Below are positions 12,301-25,300 of a stretch of DNA of 64,000 nt, piece after piece. Source of the stretch: Temnothorax longispinosus (taxonomy: Eukaryota > Arthropoda > Insecta > Hymenoptera > Formicidae); assembly GCF_030848805.1 (NCBI RefSeq), contig NC_092365.1, positions 19,707,049-19,771,048 on the forward strand. Reading direction: 5' to 3'. A program made the position numbers and the translations under genes. The notes below the pieces were generated by a model. The model was not told the origin of the DNA. It saw only the letters and a program-made list of their open reading frames with translations, and searched no databases. Positions within the stretch are counted from its first letter, which is position 1. Each line of letters begins with the position of its first letter.

Positions 12301-14986
12301 GTTTCAATTCTAGGGCTTACAGTTTATTATCACGGATATAAATTATGTTTTTCGTGTCTTTTTTTTTACGTAACGTCTCCTTTGCATCCTTTAAATGTAC
12401 AATTACTCGGAAAACATTCGACATATCTTACGGAATTAAAGGAACGACATAAGCAATGCATCTTATACACGAGACTCTAATCGTTCTGTGAGACAGGTTG
12501 CTCACGATTATAAAAATAATTGATTATTCATTATTTATGATCACAGAGGGGAAAATTAAATGGCGATGAAGTCCGACATAGGATAAAGAACATGCAACTA
12601 TTGCTATATTATATCATTGCAATACATGTATAAAAATATGCCTTTAGACGTTATTCAAGTTTACAAAAAGGTTTGAACACAATAGAGGCAATGGATCTTC
12701 GCATTACAAAACGAAATATTAGTTAACATTAATCTAAGGATTAAACCTGATAATCCAATATCAATTTACCTATATGCTGCGGAAAATTTTTCATCTTCGT
12801 TATAATAATGAGCGCGCGCGCGCGAATACGGAATACTGAAAAACAATCCCAATAGCCGAAACGGAGACGCGTTAAGTTATCAGTTGACAGGAGGAACAAA
12901 CAACACTTGCAAAAAAAATATATAAAAAATGATTATTAAGACTATTCTTTTTTTCGCTTAATTAAACAATTCGTTAGTAAAACCATATACATATAATAGC
13001 TAATATAAAGTTATGCGAATATGATCGATAATATATATATATAATATATATATATTTATGCGTATAACTAGTCAATAATTCTATATGTTACATATATAAT
13101 TAGCAACGATGTGAGATCTGAGAGCACGACTTCAAACTCAATCGACACGGTTCTACGGGAAACGCACATTCTATATGATGGATTTTTGGTTCTGAATGAA
13201 CGAAGTCTAAAAGTACAGTGCCGACGAGACATTAGACGCGTTAAAGCTACGCGCGTACTGTGCTAACTTACAAAAATAAAGTAGAAAAGACACGCGTTCC
13301 TGTGAGAGATACAGTGCGAATAAAAGAATAGCAGAATTTTCCTTTCCTTTTTTCTAAGTACGTACGGCTGAGATAATTCTAAGTATTCATGCTGAATAGA
13401 CTGTACATTTGTTTTGACGCACATCCAAATGACGCATATATCATATATCATACTTTGTTGATTGCACACCGAGTCTCGAAAAGCACTAAAATATTGTAAC
13501 AATAGCGAGAAGCCAATATACGAATACTATGAAAAATATGACGAAGAGGAACTGACAAATTTGGAAACGTGTCGCTTCACGTAATTGCACGAATTGAAAA
13601 AAAAAAATTAAAAACGGTACTGTTTTTGAGAAGTTATATGAAAATTGTATTCTGATTTTGCTTAGTCTTAATAGCGATTTTTGAAACGGTAAATACATTG
13701 CAGTACACGTCGCCAACGGAATGGATTCGCTGGGAAACAGGCCGTGTCCACGAAAGTTCGTCTTAAATAATAACGTAATAATGTAAAGCGTGAATATCCG
13801 TGTAAATTATATACATATCGTTTCTCGTTGCATAAAACATAACGTTGTTTAAAAAAAGAAGTGAGCGCAGCTGTTGCATAATACATTAGAAACGTAGATA
13901 AGCTTTTATCAGCGAATAAACTAAATAAAAGTTGCGACTGAAAAAGTATGCGCAACGAAATTGTATAAATGTACAGTATATTGGCTAATAAAATCGTAAC
14001 TTTTCCTTTGCTATATACATCCTGAATTTGATTACTGCATTTGCTGCATTTATGACCGATGCGCCCACGCAACGTAGTTATGGCGACATTACGATATTGT
14101 TATATCAATTCAGTAAAGCGTTAGATCTGTTCAAAATTCTGAAGATGGACAACTAAGTTTCACAGTGAAATGGTTTTTCACGCTTTCTTCATATCTCTGT
14201 GTTTTCCGTTGATGTCTTGTACATTTTTCAATTATCACCGAGGAATTATTCAAGTCTGGTAATTGCATTAGACGGTTATCTCTAGTTTCTAAAAACACAT
14301 TCGGTATTAATTTGCAATGCTTTAAGCACAATTAATTTCATTCAAAGGTCTGTTAACGCTAAATGCTCGTCGTATTCACTCATATATTCATAATGAAATT
14401 CTTTACAGGAGACCCATATAATAAGGCACGCTTTTCTGCCTGAGAAGGCACTGAAATATAATGTTTATACTTACGTACAGCTATAAATCGCATTGCATAC
14501 ATGTAAATCATGCAAAGGAGGGAGATCAATTTGAAACGAGATACTATTGATCGAAGATTATTGTGCACCAAAGTTTGTACAATTTTATATTTTATAAATT
14601 TACAGTTTTCCTACACTTTGCCAAACAATTCTACTCTACTTGGTTCTTTTTGAAAATTTAAATTCGCTGATATATATATCGTCAATCATAAAAATAAATT
14701 TAATCCTTTCCTCGCGCTTTCCACCTGTCGTGTTATTCGAATTTTACGCCTTGTTTACTTCAGCGATGATACAACCATAGTTTTTGTTTCTCAAACGGAA
14801 ATTCCCTGAGTCCTTTGATTTCATTTTCTCTTTAGTTCTAATATTCGAAATAAACTTAAAACTGCATTAGCGGATGGAAGTAATGATGAATTAAGTAAGG
14901 GGTATCTTTCTTTAACACAAGGATATTTCCAGTTTTACTTCTAGAAAAGCAAAGCATCTCTCAAACATTGTAACAAACCAATTCAA

Positions 14987-14992
14987 TTTAAT
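14987..14992 (-). terminator. Candidate ATTAAA polyadenylation signal for the 15.1-kb ORF or for UBE2H
   Basis: ATTAAA read on the minus strand. Reading down from the UBE2H stop at 16752 I see no AATAAA or ATTAAA before this point. It could therefore end the orphan unit at 15104-15505, or a UBE2H message with a 3' UTR of about 1.8 kb. Confidence 0.3.
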
Positions 14993-15103
14993 ATACGTCC
15001 TCCTCTTAATAACAATAATCTATATAATGAAATCTATAATGAGTCGAATAACAATGAGATTAAAATAGTATAAATTGACTTAAAATTTTTTCGCGAGCAA
15101 ATG

Positions 15104-15505
15104 TTAAATCGCGTCCGATCCGTACCCACCGGGATCAACTAAATCTATATTCACTTCCATTGGATGGACACATGGTGATGATAGTCCTGTAGCTTCGGTT
15201 GCTTGTGTCTCTTCCGCGTTTTGCCCGCCCGATGCGCACAGTTCGAGACAGGACGCTGAGGTTGTTTGAAATATATTCAGAGTCTCGTTCGCACTCATTC
15301 TTCCGGGGTAGTTCCGCAATCGCGCAGTCTTGGACAGCGGCTGCGTCGTCCCGGCGTCGTTCGCGTGCGGCCGTTTGTGTGGCAGATTCGATTTTTTCCT
15401 CGCCGCCGACGACGACGTGGCGATCGGTCGCTGATGCGCAGCCCTACGGGGGAAACGTTTGGGAATGGTGATGGCAGGAAAAAGGAAGACGGTGCTAGTA
15501 CCCAT
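15104..15505 (-). CDS. Unrecognised coding-like segment: 133-codon ORF or terminal exon of an unknown gene
   Basis: I do not recognise this protein. The frame runs from an ATG at 15505 to TAA at 15104. Codon use is mixed, not the Arg/Ser-rich pattern of chance ORFs in CpG-rich DNA. It has a basic stretch (ARKKSNLPHKRPH) and an acidic end (MEVNIDLVDPGGYGSDAI). Just inside the ORF is a strong acceptor-like run (cgtttcccccgtag), so the real unit may be a last exon, 15443-15104 (112 codons), entered one base before a codon boundary. No upstream partner exon was found between 15.5 and 16.7 kb, and its phase fits none of the UBE2H donors. A minus-strand ATTAAA (14992-14987) lies about 110 bases after the stop. 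No AATAAA or ATTAAA hexamer was seen between UBE2H and here, so it could also sit inside a long UBE2H 3' UTR. Confidence 0.4.
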   Translation of the reverse strand: MGTSTVFLFPAITIPKRFPRRAAHQRPIATSSSAARKKSNLPHKRPHANDAGTTQPLSKTARLRNYPGRMSANETLNIFQTTSASCLELCASGGQNAEETQATEATGLSSPCVHPMEVNIDLVDPGGYGSDAI

Positions 15506-16751
15506 ACTCCATCACATTTTTGCGTGTCTCACTGTTGTTTAAACTAAAGAAACCTGAAACTGACGCGTGATATGCGCACCGATTTTACGATCGATCGACT
15601 GCGAGAAAAAAAATTTATCGTGAAGACAAATACGTTTTTACTTCTCCCCTTTAAACTAGGCAATATTTAGCGTACTCTTCACAAATTCAAATAATGAGAA
15701 GAATGAATAACGATTCATGGCGATTTTTGAATGTAAAAATAATTAGATGCTAAATAGATGCTAACACAGTCTAACAATAAGATAGCAGCAAAGGAGTCGT
15801 TAGTTGGTAGAGACGATGCAATCGCTATATGTGCCAGGTTGAATAGTTTGTCGTTAAAATTTCTCGTGGCGCGTCTCTCCGTGCTGCTTCGATCTCGATC
15901 ACGTGTTTTTGAATATCACAATAACGAACGCGCCCGCGGGCGCTCGGAAGAAAGAACGAACAAGGGCGAGAGAATCTCAAAAAAAAAAAAAAAAACCGAG
16001 GAAAACGTCGTCGGGCGAATGTATCGGGTGTAGCTCTCTCCGTCGCAGGTACGTTATTGTTTTGCTGTTCAATTACAAAGAAACGCATCGTAGATATACA
16101 CAGTAGAAGCATCGTCCGATTGATGCTGGAATAGTCGGAGGACGTAATTTCGAAAATCGACATTACATCGATCGACGGATAATCCTTAAATACCAACGAT
16201 GAGAGCCTCTCTCTTTGTCTCACTGTCTTATACCCTTCCTTTTTTTCTTCTTCGCGCTGAAAAGTGAAAGCATCGACTCTCGAGACGTTTACAGAGATTC
16301 CGAATTTCGTCGTTTGTTGACGAGTACGTTACACTCATCGTCATCATCGTCGTCGTGATTGTGGCAATTAAACGCAGCGAATAATTAACGAATTAATTCA
16401 AGTAAGAGCTTGGACGACCGTGAGAGACATCGCCGTCGTGATAGAAAACGCCCCTCGGGATACGCTCGGTGAGAAGAGCGCGATTCTCCGTTTTTACCTC
16501 GTTCGTCTCCGTCACTTTCACTCTCGTCGTGCCGGGGATGGTCGATCACCACCCCCTCTATATATATGTACGAGCGACGGGCGACGAGAGCAGCGACGAG
16601 ACGTAAAGGGGGATCTCGTCGCCGTCACCAGAAGTGAGGCTCGGAGTCTCGGGTGTAAGCATCTATTTGGTAGTAGGACGAGCGATCGGGGATCTTACAG
16701 GGAATCGAGATGATTAAGGATATGGGTACGCGCGGATGGTAATATATTTGG
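15506..16751 (-). other. Probable UBE2H 3' UTR or downstream flank
   Basis: No coding exon was recognised between the UBE2H stop (16752) and the orphan ORF (15505). No AATAAA or ATTAAA was seen on the minus strand here, so the UBE2H 3' UTR probably runs through this stretch. It contains an A15-type run near 15981 and a CpG-rich part at 16430-16700. Confidence 0.4.
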
Positions 16752-19700
16752 TTACAACTCCATGTCCTGCGCCTCGTCCTCGCTGAAGTCGCTCATCGAC
16801 GACTCGCTGTCGGAGGACATCCCGTTGCCGGTGCCGCCGTTCTCCTGGTCCCTCAGCGCCTCTTCCGTCGCGTACTTCCTGACGTAATCTGCCGGGAGAA
16901 AAGCCAGAAACGGGAAATTGCATTGCGTATACCGTAATGGACGTTCTAAGCGTACACACGCGGAACGGAAGTAACTACAACACGGGGAGAGGTTTCTCTA
17001 TACTCTAAGAGACGCGGACCGACTCTGACGGCCGATCGTAAAAGTCTCGTAATGATCCTCCGCCCTCGTTCCAACCGTGCCTCGTTATGTGAGGGGGGGA
17101 AAAACTTATTAAGCCGGTAGCATACTTACCCGCCACTTTCTTCTTGTACTCTTCGGGTTTGTGAAGATACATCGCGGCAGCATCGCCGTTCAGGGGATCG
17201 ATTGGATTGGGATATGTTAACAACTGAGGCAGGAAAGACTCGAAAATATTTGACAAGTCTGAAACAACGAAACAGAAAGAACGTCGTCAATAAATCGTTC
17301 GTAGTCTCTTCACTCTTGTTCAACAAATATTAAAGATTCTCTCTTAACACGTTGCTCGGCAAAACTCAACTCGATAATAAATTAATACAAGATAGATATA
17401 TGTACCGCCGCGGGAAGCAACGATATAATTCTCAAAGCTATGTAACTCTAAATTAAGTTACTTCCAATGAAACAATTAAGTGAAAATTGCTTAGGTACTT
17501 TGCATTATTTACAGACTTAGTCGAGTACGGTTACACGACTAAACGAATACGTACCGTAAAGGGCAGTCCAAGCCTGGTTTATAACGTCTAGACAGACCGT
17601 GCCCGAGACTTCGTCAATGTTAGGATGGTAGACCTTGTTCATGAAACCGATCGAAGGTGATTTGAAAGGGTAGTGCTCCGGCAGATGAACCCTCACTTTC
17701 CATATTCCACCCTCGTAGGGCGCTGCAACGCAACATAACGCGATCTTATGAGTCCATCAATTATTATAATTAAATCCCGTTATTTGTGCACGTGCGTGAG
17801 TATATGGTATATCACACATAGAATATTCGTAATAATGTCAAATTTAACGCAATTTCGCAAAGTATTTTAATTAAAACCGTATAAACATTAATAAATACTT
17901 CACATAAATCAAAATTCTTAAATGCATTACTACTGCTAACAAATAAATTAATAGCCGGCTTTTTTTGCAAACATTGCTAATTATTGCCGCTATTACTCTT
18001 TTTACCAGTGTGAGTGTGCTATTAATCGACAGATAGAATATTCGTAATAATTAAAGTATCAAATTTAACGTAAATAACGTAAATTTCTCGCAAAGTATTT
18101 TAATTAAAACCGTATAAACATTGATAGATACTTCATATAAATCAAAATTCTTAAATGCATTACTACTGGTAACAAATAAATTAATAGCTGGCTTTTTTTG
18201 CAAACATTGTTGCCACTATTACTCTTTTACCAGTGTGAGTAAGTATGCTATTAATCGACTCTACAGAATATTCGTAATAATTAAAGTATCAAATTTAACG
18301 TAAATAACGTAAATTTCTCGCAAAGTATTTTAATTAAAACCGTATAAATATTGATAGACGCTTCACATAAATCAGAGTTCTTAAATGCATTACTATACTG
18401 CTAACAAATATATTAATAGCCAACTTGTTTTTGCAAACATTGCTAATTATTGTCGCTATTACTCTTTTACCATCAGTCTTTCAGCAAACAGTCGCGAAAA
18501 TAACGTACGAAAAATATGTAACACACGCAAATCGAAAAATTCCAATTTGCTCGTTAATTATTTAGCTGAATTTCGATGCGGGCTGTCAAACTAAACAAAA
18601 ATAAAAGCACCGAAACTCCCCGAAAACCGGTCGTGCCCGTTGAATCGAGGTGAATAACCGAAACGTCAATATCCCGTCGAAAATTCACGTTTCGTGATGC
18701 ATCGTGACGGCAATCACGCGCGTAATCATTCCTCATCGCGCCCGCATGACTCGGCCGCGCAAAAAAAAAAACGTACGTTAGTTTACGACCGCGATTCCGC
18801 CGTTCATACGTGCGAGCAATTGCGCGTACAGTTATCGATATATACGATTGCTGGACACACAGACGGACCGACGAGCGCTAGCTCATAATTTGCGATAGAT
18901 CCGAGAAACTGGAACGTCCAACGGTAAAGCCGCTCTCCGGGATGCCTCATTCGTCCGGGAAGAAGAAAATAACGTTCGCGGCGCAAAGGGGGATCCATTG
19001 TGGCTGAAGTGCGCGGAACGCGCGGCTGTTTTCGGTCGAAAGTTCGCCGAGAGTTTTCCCCTCTTTCCGCAAAGTAAGAATCGCGAAGCTTCGCACGATA
19101 AGTACAAAGACGACGACGTACATCGCGAGGGATGAGGATTCTAAAGAGCTCCTTGGCTCTTCCTCCCCTTCCAGTCTTGTATAAAATTACCATCCAGCGA
19201 GGGTACTTTCTCGACCAAATCCTCTCTCCCGACTCAAATTAAAATGATACGAATTATACCACGCCAAAGTACTTGGGACTACATAGTAGAATAAAATAAT
19301 TGCAACGCAAATTAAACTATACCAGCGTTATCGATGCAAATCGATTTTCGATTATTGTACAATTCTTTTATTTTATCTAAACTAAATTATTAACTTTATA
19401 CCAAGATCTTTTTAAGTTCGTTCTTTTTTTAAAATAAATTATAAGTTTATTCTTTGATGCAAGAAAGTGGAATTGGAATGACTGTATAAAGTTATTCATC
19501 GATTTGCATAGAAACAGACTGACTCAGTGTTCTACTCGCTATGTTGATGCCGTGGGAATTGGGAATGCATACGACGAATTTACTCAACATTCGTAAAAGC
19601 AACCCGAGCGTTCGCGCGCATTCGCCAAGTCACGCGCCGTGAGAAAGATATACCTTTAAGAGGAAAATGACGAGCGCTATTCGACTTTGTTCAGGTTTGT

Positions 19701-22288
19701 TCAGCATTCGTAATTGAATTGAATTCGTCATCGACAATATATCGCGACCGATATGGTTAATTCTAAGAACAACGAACGATTAACAATCGATAAACGTTGC
19801 GCGATAATTAAACTTCCAATAAAAACAGCCAACTTGGTCAAACGAGGTACAAAAAACAAACCGTGAGCTACGGACGCCTATCAGTTAATTAATCGAATAG
19901 AAAAGAAATATAGAAATTGGTTTGAATTCCCTCTGCAACGTTATATTCATTGTGTCCGCGGGTATTTAATTATTCCGCAGAAATTGTAATAGATGATGTA
20001 TTGCCACGGCAAACTGCACGTATCGGAAAGCTGAAAAATTAAATCGTACCCCAGAGTGTATATATGCATTTCAATTCCCGTCCCGACAAAGAGCCAAATG
20101 GAATAAGACAACTTTTTACACAGACGAAACTCTGTCGAACGGCGAAAATTTTGAACCACGCTCCCAATCTCGTTAAACCCCTATATATTTAAGGGCGCTT
20201 CTTCTTCCATAATTTATATATTTTTCGTTAGAATTTCAGATATCGCGGAGAGCAATCCCGTATATCCCCCGCGCGTTTAAAGTTTAAATCATTTTCGAAA
20301 GTCATTAAGCCAACGCGCTTTGATCGGTATTACGCGGGGCATTACTGTTGCAAAGTACACGCTTAAATTCTCGAACGGCAAATCCGCACGTATTATGCAC
20401 ATTTATGCGTATCTCGCGCGTTTCTCTCCACGCTGGTCACGCCCGGCTGACTTTTGCCTGCGAAACGCGCGAGCTGTGCCACGCGTGCGAGCGCGAGTGG
20501 TAGCCCGTTGCTTTCAGGAAACGTGATCCACCTGCGCGTGCACGCACGTGTATACGCACGCTTACGCTTCTATTGCGGCAACGGAGTTGCGATTCACGGT
20601 GAAAGTATCAATACGCGAAACAACGTCGTATCGACGAAACGATCGATGTAAAGACCGTTATATTGAAATTTAATGGACGGCTTATTAAACGTATGTATAA
20701 TTTCTATGACATAATTTGCCTTAACGCTCGTTAACTGCGGCACACGTCAGATTTCCAGGAGAAAAACCATCTTTTCGCTCAATGAACGATTTATCGTAAA
20801 ATATTTTATAAAGGCCTGACACTGAAACCATACAAGATTCCTGATTAATAAATAAGGACAGCGCGCGGAGACAAACATATATTTATAATACATTTAAATA
20901 TTTTTAATATGTTTAAAAAACAAACCTGTAAAAACAAAACTGTTGCTTTTTATAAATAATTGCTTATTGTTCAACAGTTTGCTTATCGAATAACTGCGAT
21001 ATTCAAGCCCGTGTCGTCGAACGTAATCATTATATTATCACCATTGTTCGCGCGAGATAAATATAATTGATTCTCGTAATTCTAATGCGATGAATTTACA
21101 CGTTTTTATGCTTCTACTTGGAAAACCATTGCCCCGGATAGAAAAAAATAGGTAAAGAGAGTTCTTCAAACGCGAGTAAATCGTGCGAAAGGCCGACTTT
21201 TTCTCACAATTTACAACATTAATAGCGATTAGAATCCTATAAGAAAAACTGAGTGAGTTCCGCTTGGGAAAAGCTTTACCAGTTGAATGACCGGTGCCGT
21301 CATTCCAGCGATAATTTCCACACGTGGTCTCGCACCTTCGACTCCCTCATTTCCCGAGAATATTGCGTTCGAAAACATTGCACACAGCACGAGCAAGGTA
21401 TTCATATTACAACGAAAACGATCCGCGCGCATGCTATTCTTTTACTCGCGTTTCGATCAATGCTCGTGTCGACCACAACGAATCTGCGAAAAAATACGTC
21501 CGCTTTCGTTCGAAACAATCGGGAGAAAGCGCAGATGGTGTATTCCAATTCCTTTCTAAACGACGAATTACATCCTCGAATCGATCTTGACGATATCATA
21601 TTTGCGATGAAAATGATAGTTCTCGAATGCGCGTTTCAAATACCAAACGTGTGTGCAGATTAAAAAAAAAAAATAGATAAAATGATATCTAAAAAGTTAT
21701 CTTTCTCTCTTCAAATAAGACTGCTAATCTTCTCGACTAAATAGAATTTACTAGCGAGGATACAACGACGCGACTCGTACGAGCAACAAATAAAAATTCA
21801 TCTAGCGAGCCCAAATACCAGTGGCTTTTTTGAACGGTATGGACATGAATTTTTGATAAATCTGTGCATTGTACGCTTGCGAATTTGCAATGCAATATAA
21901 AGTTCGCATCCCATCGGTGTGGATCTCCAAACAGTAAATGAGTTTTATTTCTATCTGGAGACGCATGAAAGTACAATATCCACGTAGCAACAAAAAAAAA
22001 TCGCGAACAAAGCACTCCATTTTCGTTTTGTTGGAATGCACACATTGTAATACTGTCTAAAGCCAGGACAATAAACCTATATACGACAATTTGCGCAAAA
22101 GAGTCTACAGGCAAGATTTCAATTTTTAACCGTTAGAAAGGTTATTCATTATGGCTTTAATGAATTAAAAATGAGGCCCATTACCACTTTCGTTGACGAA
22201 TCAACTTATAATTCCGACGAGAATATAAAAGATTCAGAATTGTATAAATGGAAGAGGCGAAGTGGTTTTACTAATTTATATATTGTTG

Positions 22289-22340
<52 letters not shown>

Positions 22341-25300
22341 CGATAACTGCATATCCAAACCAAAAAATCGCCATGCGGTGCGACCATACTGTTACGACTA
22401 TGGATTATGGATTAAAGAATCAATTTTATCCAGAAGACAAAGTCTGGCAAGTCGAATTTGCGCGTTACGATTTTGCAACGATGCGCCCCGAAAACGCATC
22501 GATTTTATCCACGCACGTGGAAAATCGCCTCTCGCAGAAAAGTTATTACTCGGCCCAGGCTGCTCATAAATACCAAATACTCTCGCGACCTGCAATTCCC
22601 TTCCACAAAGGGACCATCGGGAGACGGTATCTTCACGTTCGCGTGCAGATGCAGGCATAGATGCAGATGCAATTCAATACGGAGGAGGCTGTCGCAGCTG
22701 CGCTTGGCCCACTGACCTACTTAGCCGCACTTCCGCGTGTGCGACACTTTGTCACGGTAACGTAAAACCAGGATATACGTCGGCGCGCTTCCAGCTTCCA
22801 TTTTCGTCGTTTCTGCCCGAGCCGAAGCGGTGGCGGCGGCGGCTTCGCGGTTTCGGTTGAAAATGCATGACTCCACATTGCAATTACATAAATGGCCGCG
22901 GCGACCGACAATACGCATCCTTGGATAACATAGATTCGTTCCGCGATCACGGAAGAGGCGTACAAGGCTTCAACGGGCCTTTTTGAGAGAATTTTTTTGT
23001 AGATAAAAAAAAGATAAGCGAAGAACATCTAATCAAATATGTAAACGGTGAGTGCCCCAAATGCGCCGCGCGTTCAGTTTATTATTTGGACACTATCTGA
23101 CCCAATTCCTCTATACTGACTTTTTTCCGATAAAAATTGTCAAGCTAAAACTAGTGATCCAAGATCAACAATGTTATCTTCTCGTTACAGCTCAAATTAA
23201 TATGTAAAATAATATATTTTGAATTAATCAAAATACTTTCTCTATATACATTTATAATTCGTATAAGAATGATCGAACATTGTTTTCAAAACCATCAACA
23301 GATTAAATTGCGATAATTACTATAAAATTAATAAGCGTATTTAATAATAATAAGCGCGTTTAATGTTTAAGATTTAAATTTTGAATGAGATACTTTAAGA
23401 AAATTTTTCTCTGATTACGATGATTCCTTGCCTTATCAGTAGTAACGCAAAACATTAATGGAATTTAAATTCACGAAAGCAGCTGTTTCGCGACAGGTTT
23501 CTGCTGATAAACCTTTTGGACAATTACCCTGGCGGAAACAACACGAGCACATCGTTTTCAGCAAGTCTATACTCCGTCCAACGAGATATCATGGTTGATC
23601 AAACATAAATAACGATAGGGCACAGAGCCGCAACAAGGTGTTCGCGTTAAATTATTTTTGTTTTTAATAGTGTTAGACAATATCTATTAAAAATAAAAAT
23701 AATTTAACGCGAACACTTTGTTGCGGCTCTGTGCCCTATCGTTATTTGTGTTTGATCAACCATGATCTCTCGTTGAACGGAGTAAAATGGTCAGTAAAAT
23801 AGTCCACGCTTTAATCGTATCGAAAATGTTGCTTCTGTCGTTGATTAAGCTTCGCTGAAAAATTATCTATTTCTTTTCACAAAATAGAGTTTTTAACAGG
23901 ATTTAAAAGAGAAGAATTTCGCATAAATATATTAAACTTGGAACGACAATCGCGCCTCACAGCGACTGTTAACAAATCGCAAGTTTAAACTTGCACGCCC
24001 ACGCGAGCTCCGGTTTTAATCCGGCGTTATTCGGTTTAATTCCTCCGATTAACAATTCATTTACTATCGGCTCCACGAGATTACGAGAGGCGGAGGGGTC
24101 CCTTATGCACGATATAATTTCCCGCGTGACGCAAGCACAGCTTTGGCGTGGAAACTGGGTCGGGTAGGAATCTCGAAAAAGACCCACGTGCTTTTTGTAT
24201 CTGACGAAGGAGACAGGTTGTCATTTTTCATCGGTTTTAACGAAAGGCTTTGCTGACTCTCGTCATTAACATCGTCTGCACTCGCCGACCAAAAGAAATA
24301 AACGAGATAAAAACTGATATCTTTTTGAAAATATATCCTCGCGACTGGAAACTTTTTGCGCTCGAATGCAAATAGGTCAGAGACGTAAACTGATGATTCT
24401 AGGGCAATAATTTTATTCGTGAAATTAATCAAATGGTTTAAAAATTCCATAAAATTTGTTAATACAACAAGAAAGTAAATACCAGGAAGAGAAAAAGAAG
24501 GAAGAATAAATAGAACATGAGAATGGAAACTAATTTTTTTTAAATTAAGAACTATAAATCATTAATTAAAAATGCAAACTTTTATTTATCTTATTGCGAA
24601 ATTCCTTTATACATTTGTTAACTAATCTAATATCACAGTCATTTTTAATAATAACAATTATAACATACAAATATATAATAAAATTAATAATAACAATTTC
24701 TTATCTTTTAACACAATTATGATAACTTTACAATGAGCATACTATTATTAATCGTCTGGCGGTAGAAATCTTAAAAAAATTAATCATTGTGATGAAGGGA
24801 GAGGGAGGGCGGGAGGCGGGGGGAGTTATTGATTGCGACATCGCGCGTTTGCGACATCGCGGTTCAACGCCTGATAAGGCCAAAAGACGGGATACTTTTC
24901 CGTCAATAATTCCAATTGAAAGGACATTGACGCGCTGCGTGAGCGTGTAGCGAGATGAGCAGCCCCCCCAAAGGTTAAAGTCATCGGACTATGTAAACAA
25001 TTTGTCTCTAGCGCCGTATCAATGTGCAAACGGTTCATTGGAAAAACGAACGGTGTGAAACAGGCGTAAAGCCCTCCACGTCGGGCAGCGTGGCACAGAA
25101 ACGGAGTTATTATTTGACACCAGTCGATAAGCGAAGTCGTCCAACTTTTTTATCTATGGCTGGGATATGTATATTTATATACGGAAAAAGAGAGAGAGAG
25201 AGAGAGAGAGAAGAGAAGAGAAAGGGACTTCAATTCCCTCGATCATCGATGAATGAAGTTTTTCGTGATAAATCTCTCGATAAATTCGTAAAGCCGAGTT

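Larger units (their letters stand above)
6557..15103. other. About 8.5 kb of AT-rich sequence without a recognisable gene
   Basis: AT-rich with many homopolymer runs, a (TA)n tract near 8408-8425, an alternating TA stretch near 13030-13060 and a GCGCGC run near 12812. No open frame resembles a known family; frames of up to 134 codons lack coding character. It may be an intron of a plus-strand transcript starting near 5.4-6.5 kb, or plain intergenic DNA. Confidence 0.5.

Noticed and set aside
24103..24450. 115-codon minus-strand frame in UBE2H intron 2
   Set aside because: Composition is less biased than most, but there is no recognisable domain, no promoter or polyadenylation context and no clear splice sites; most likely chance.
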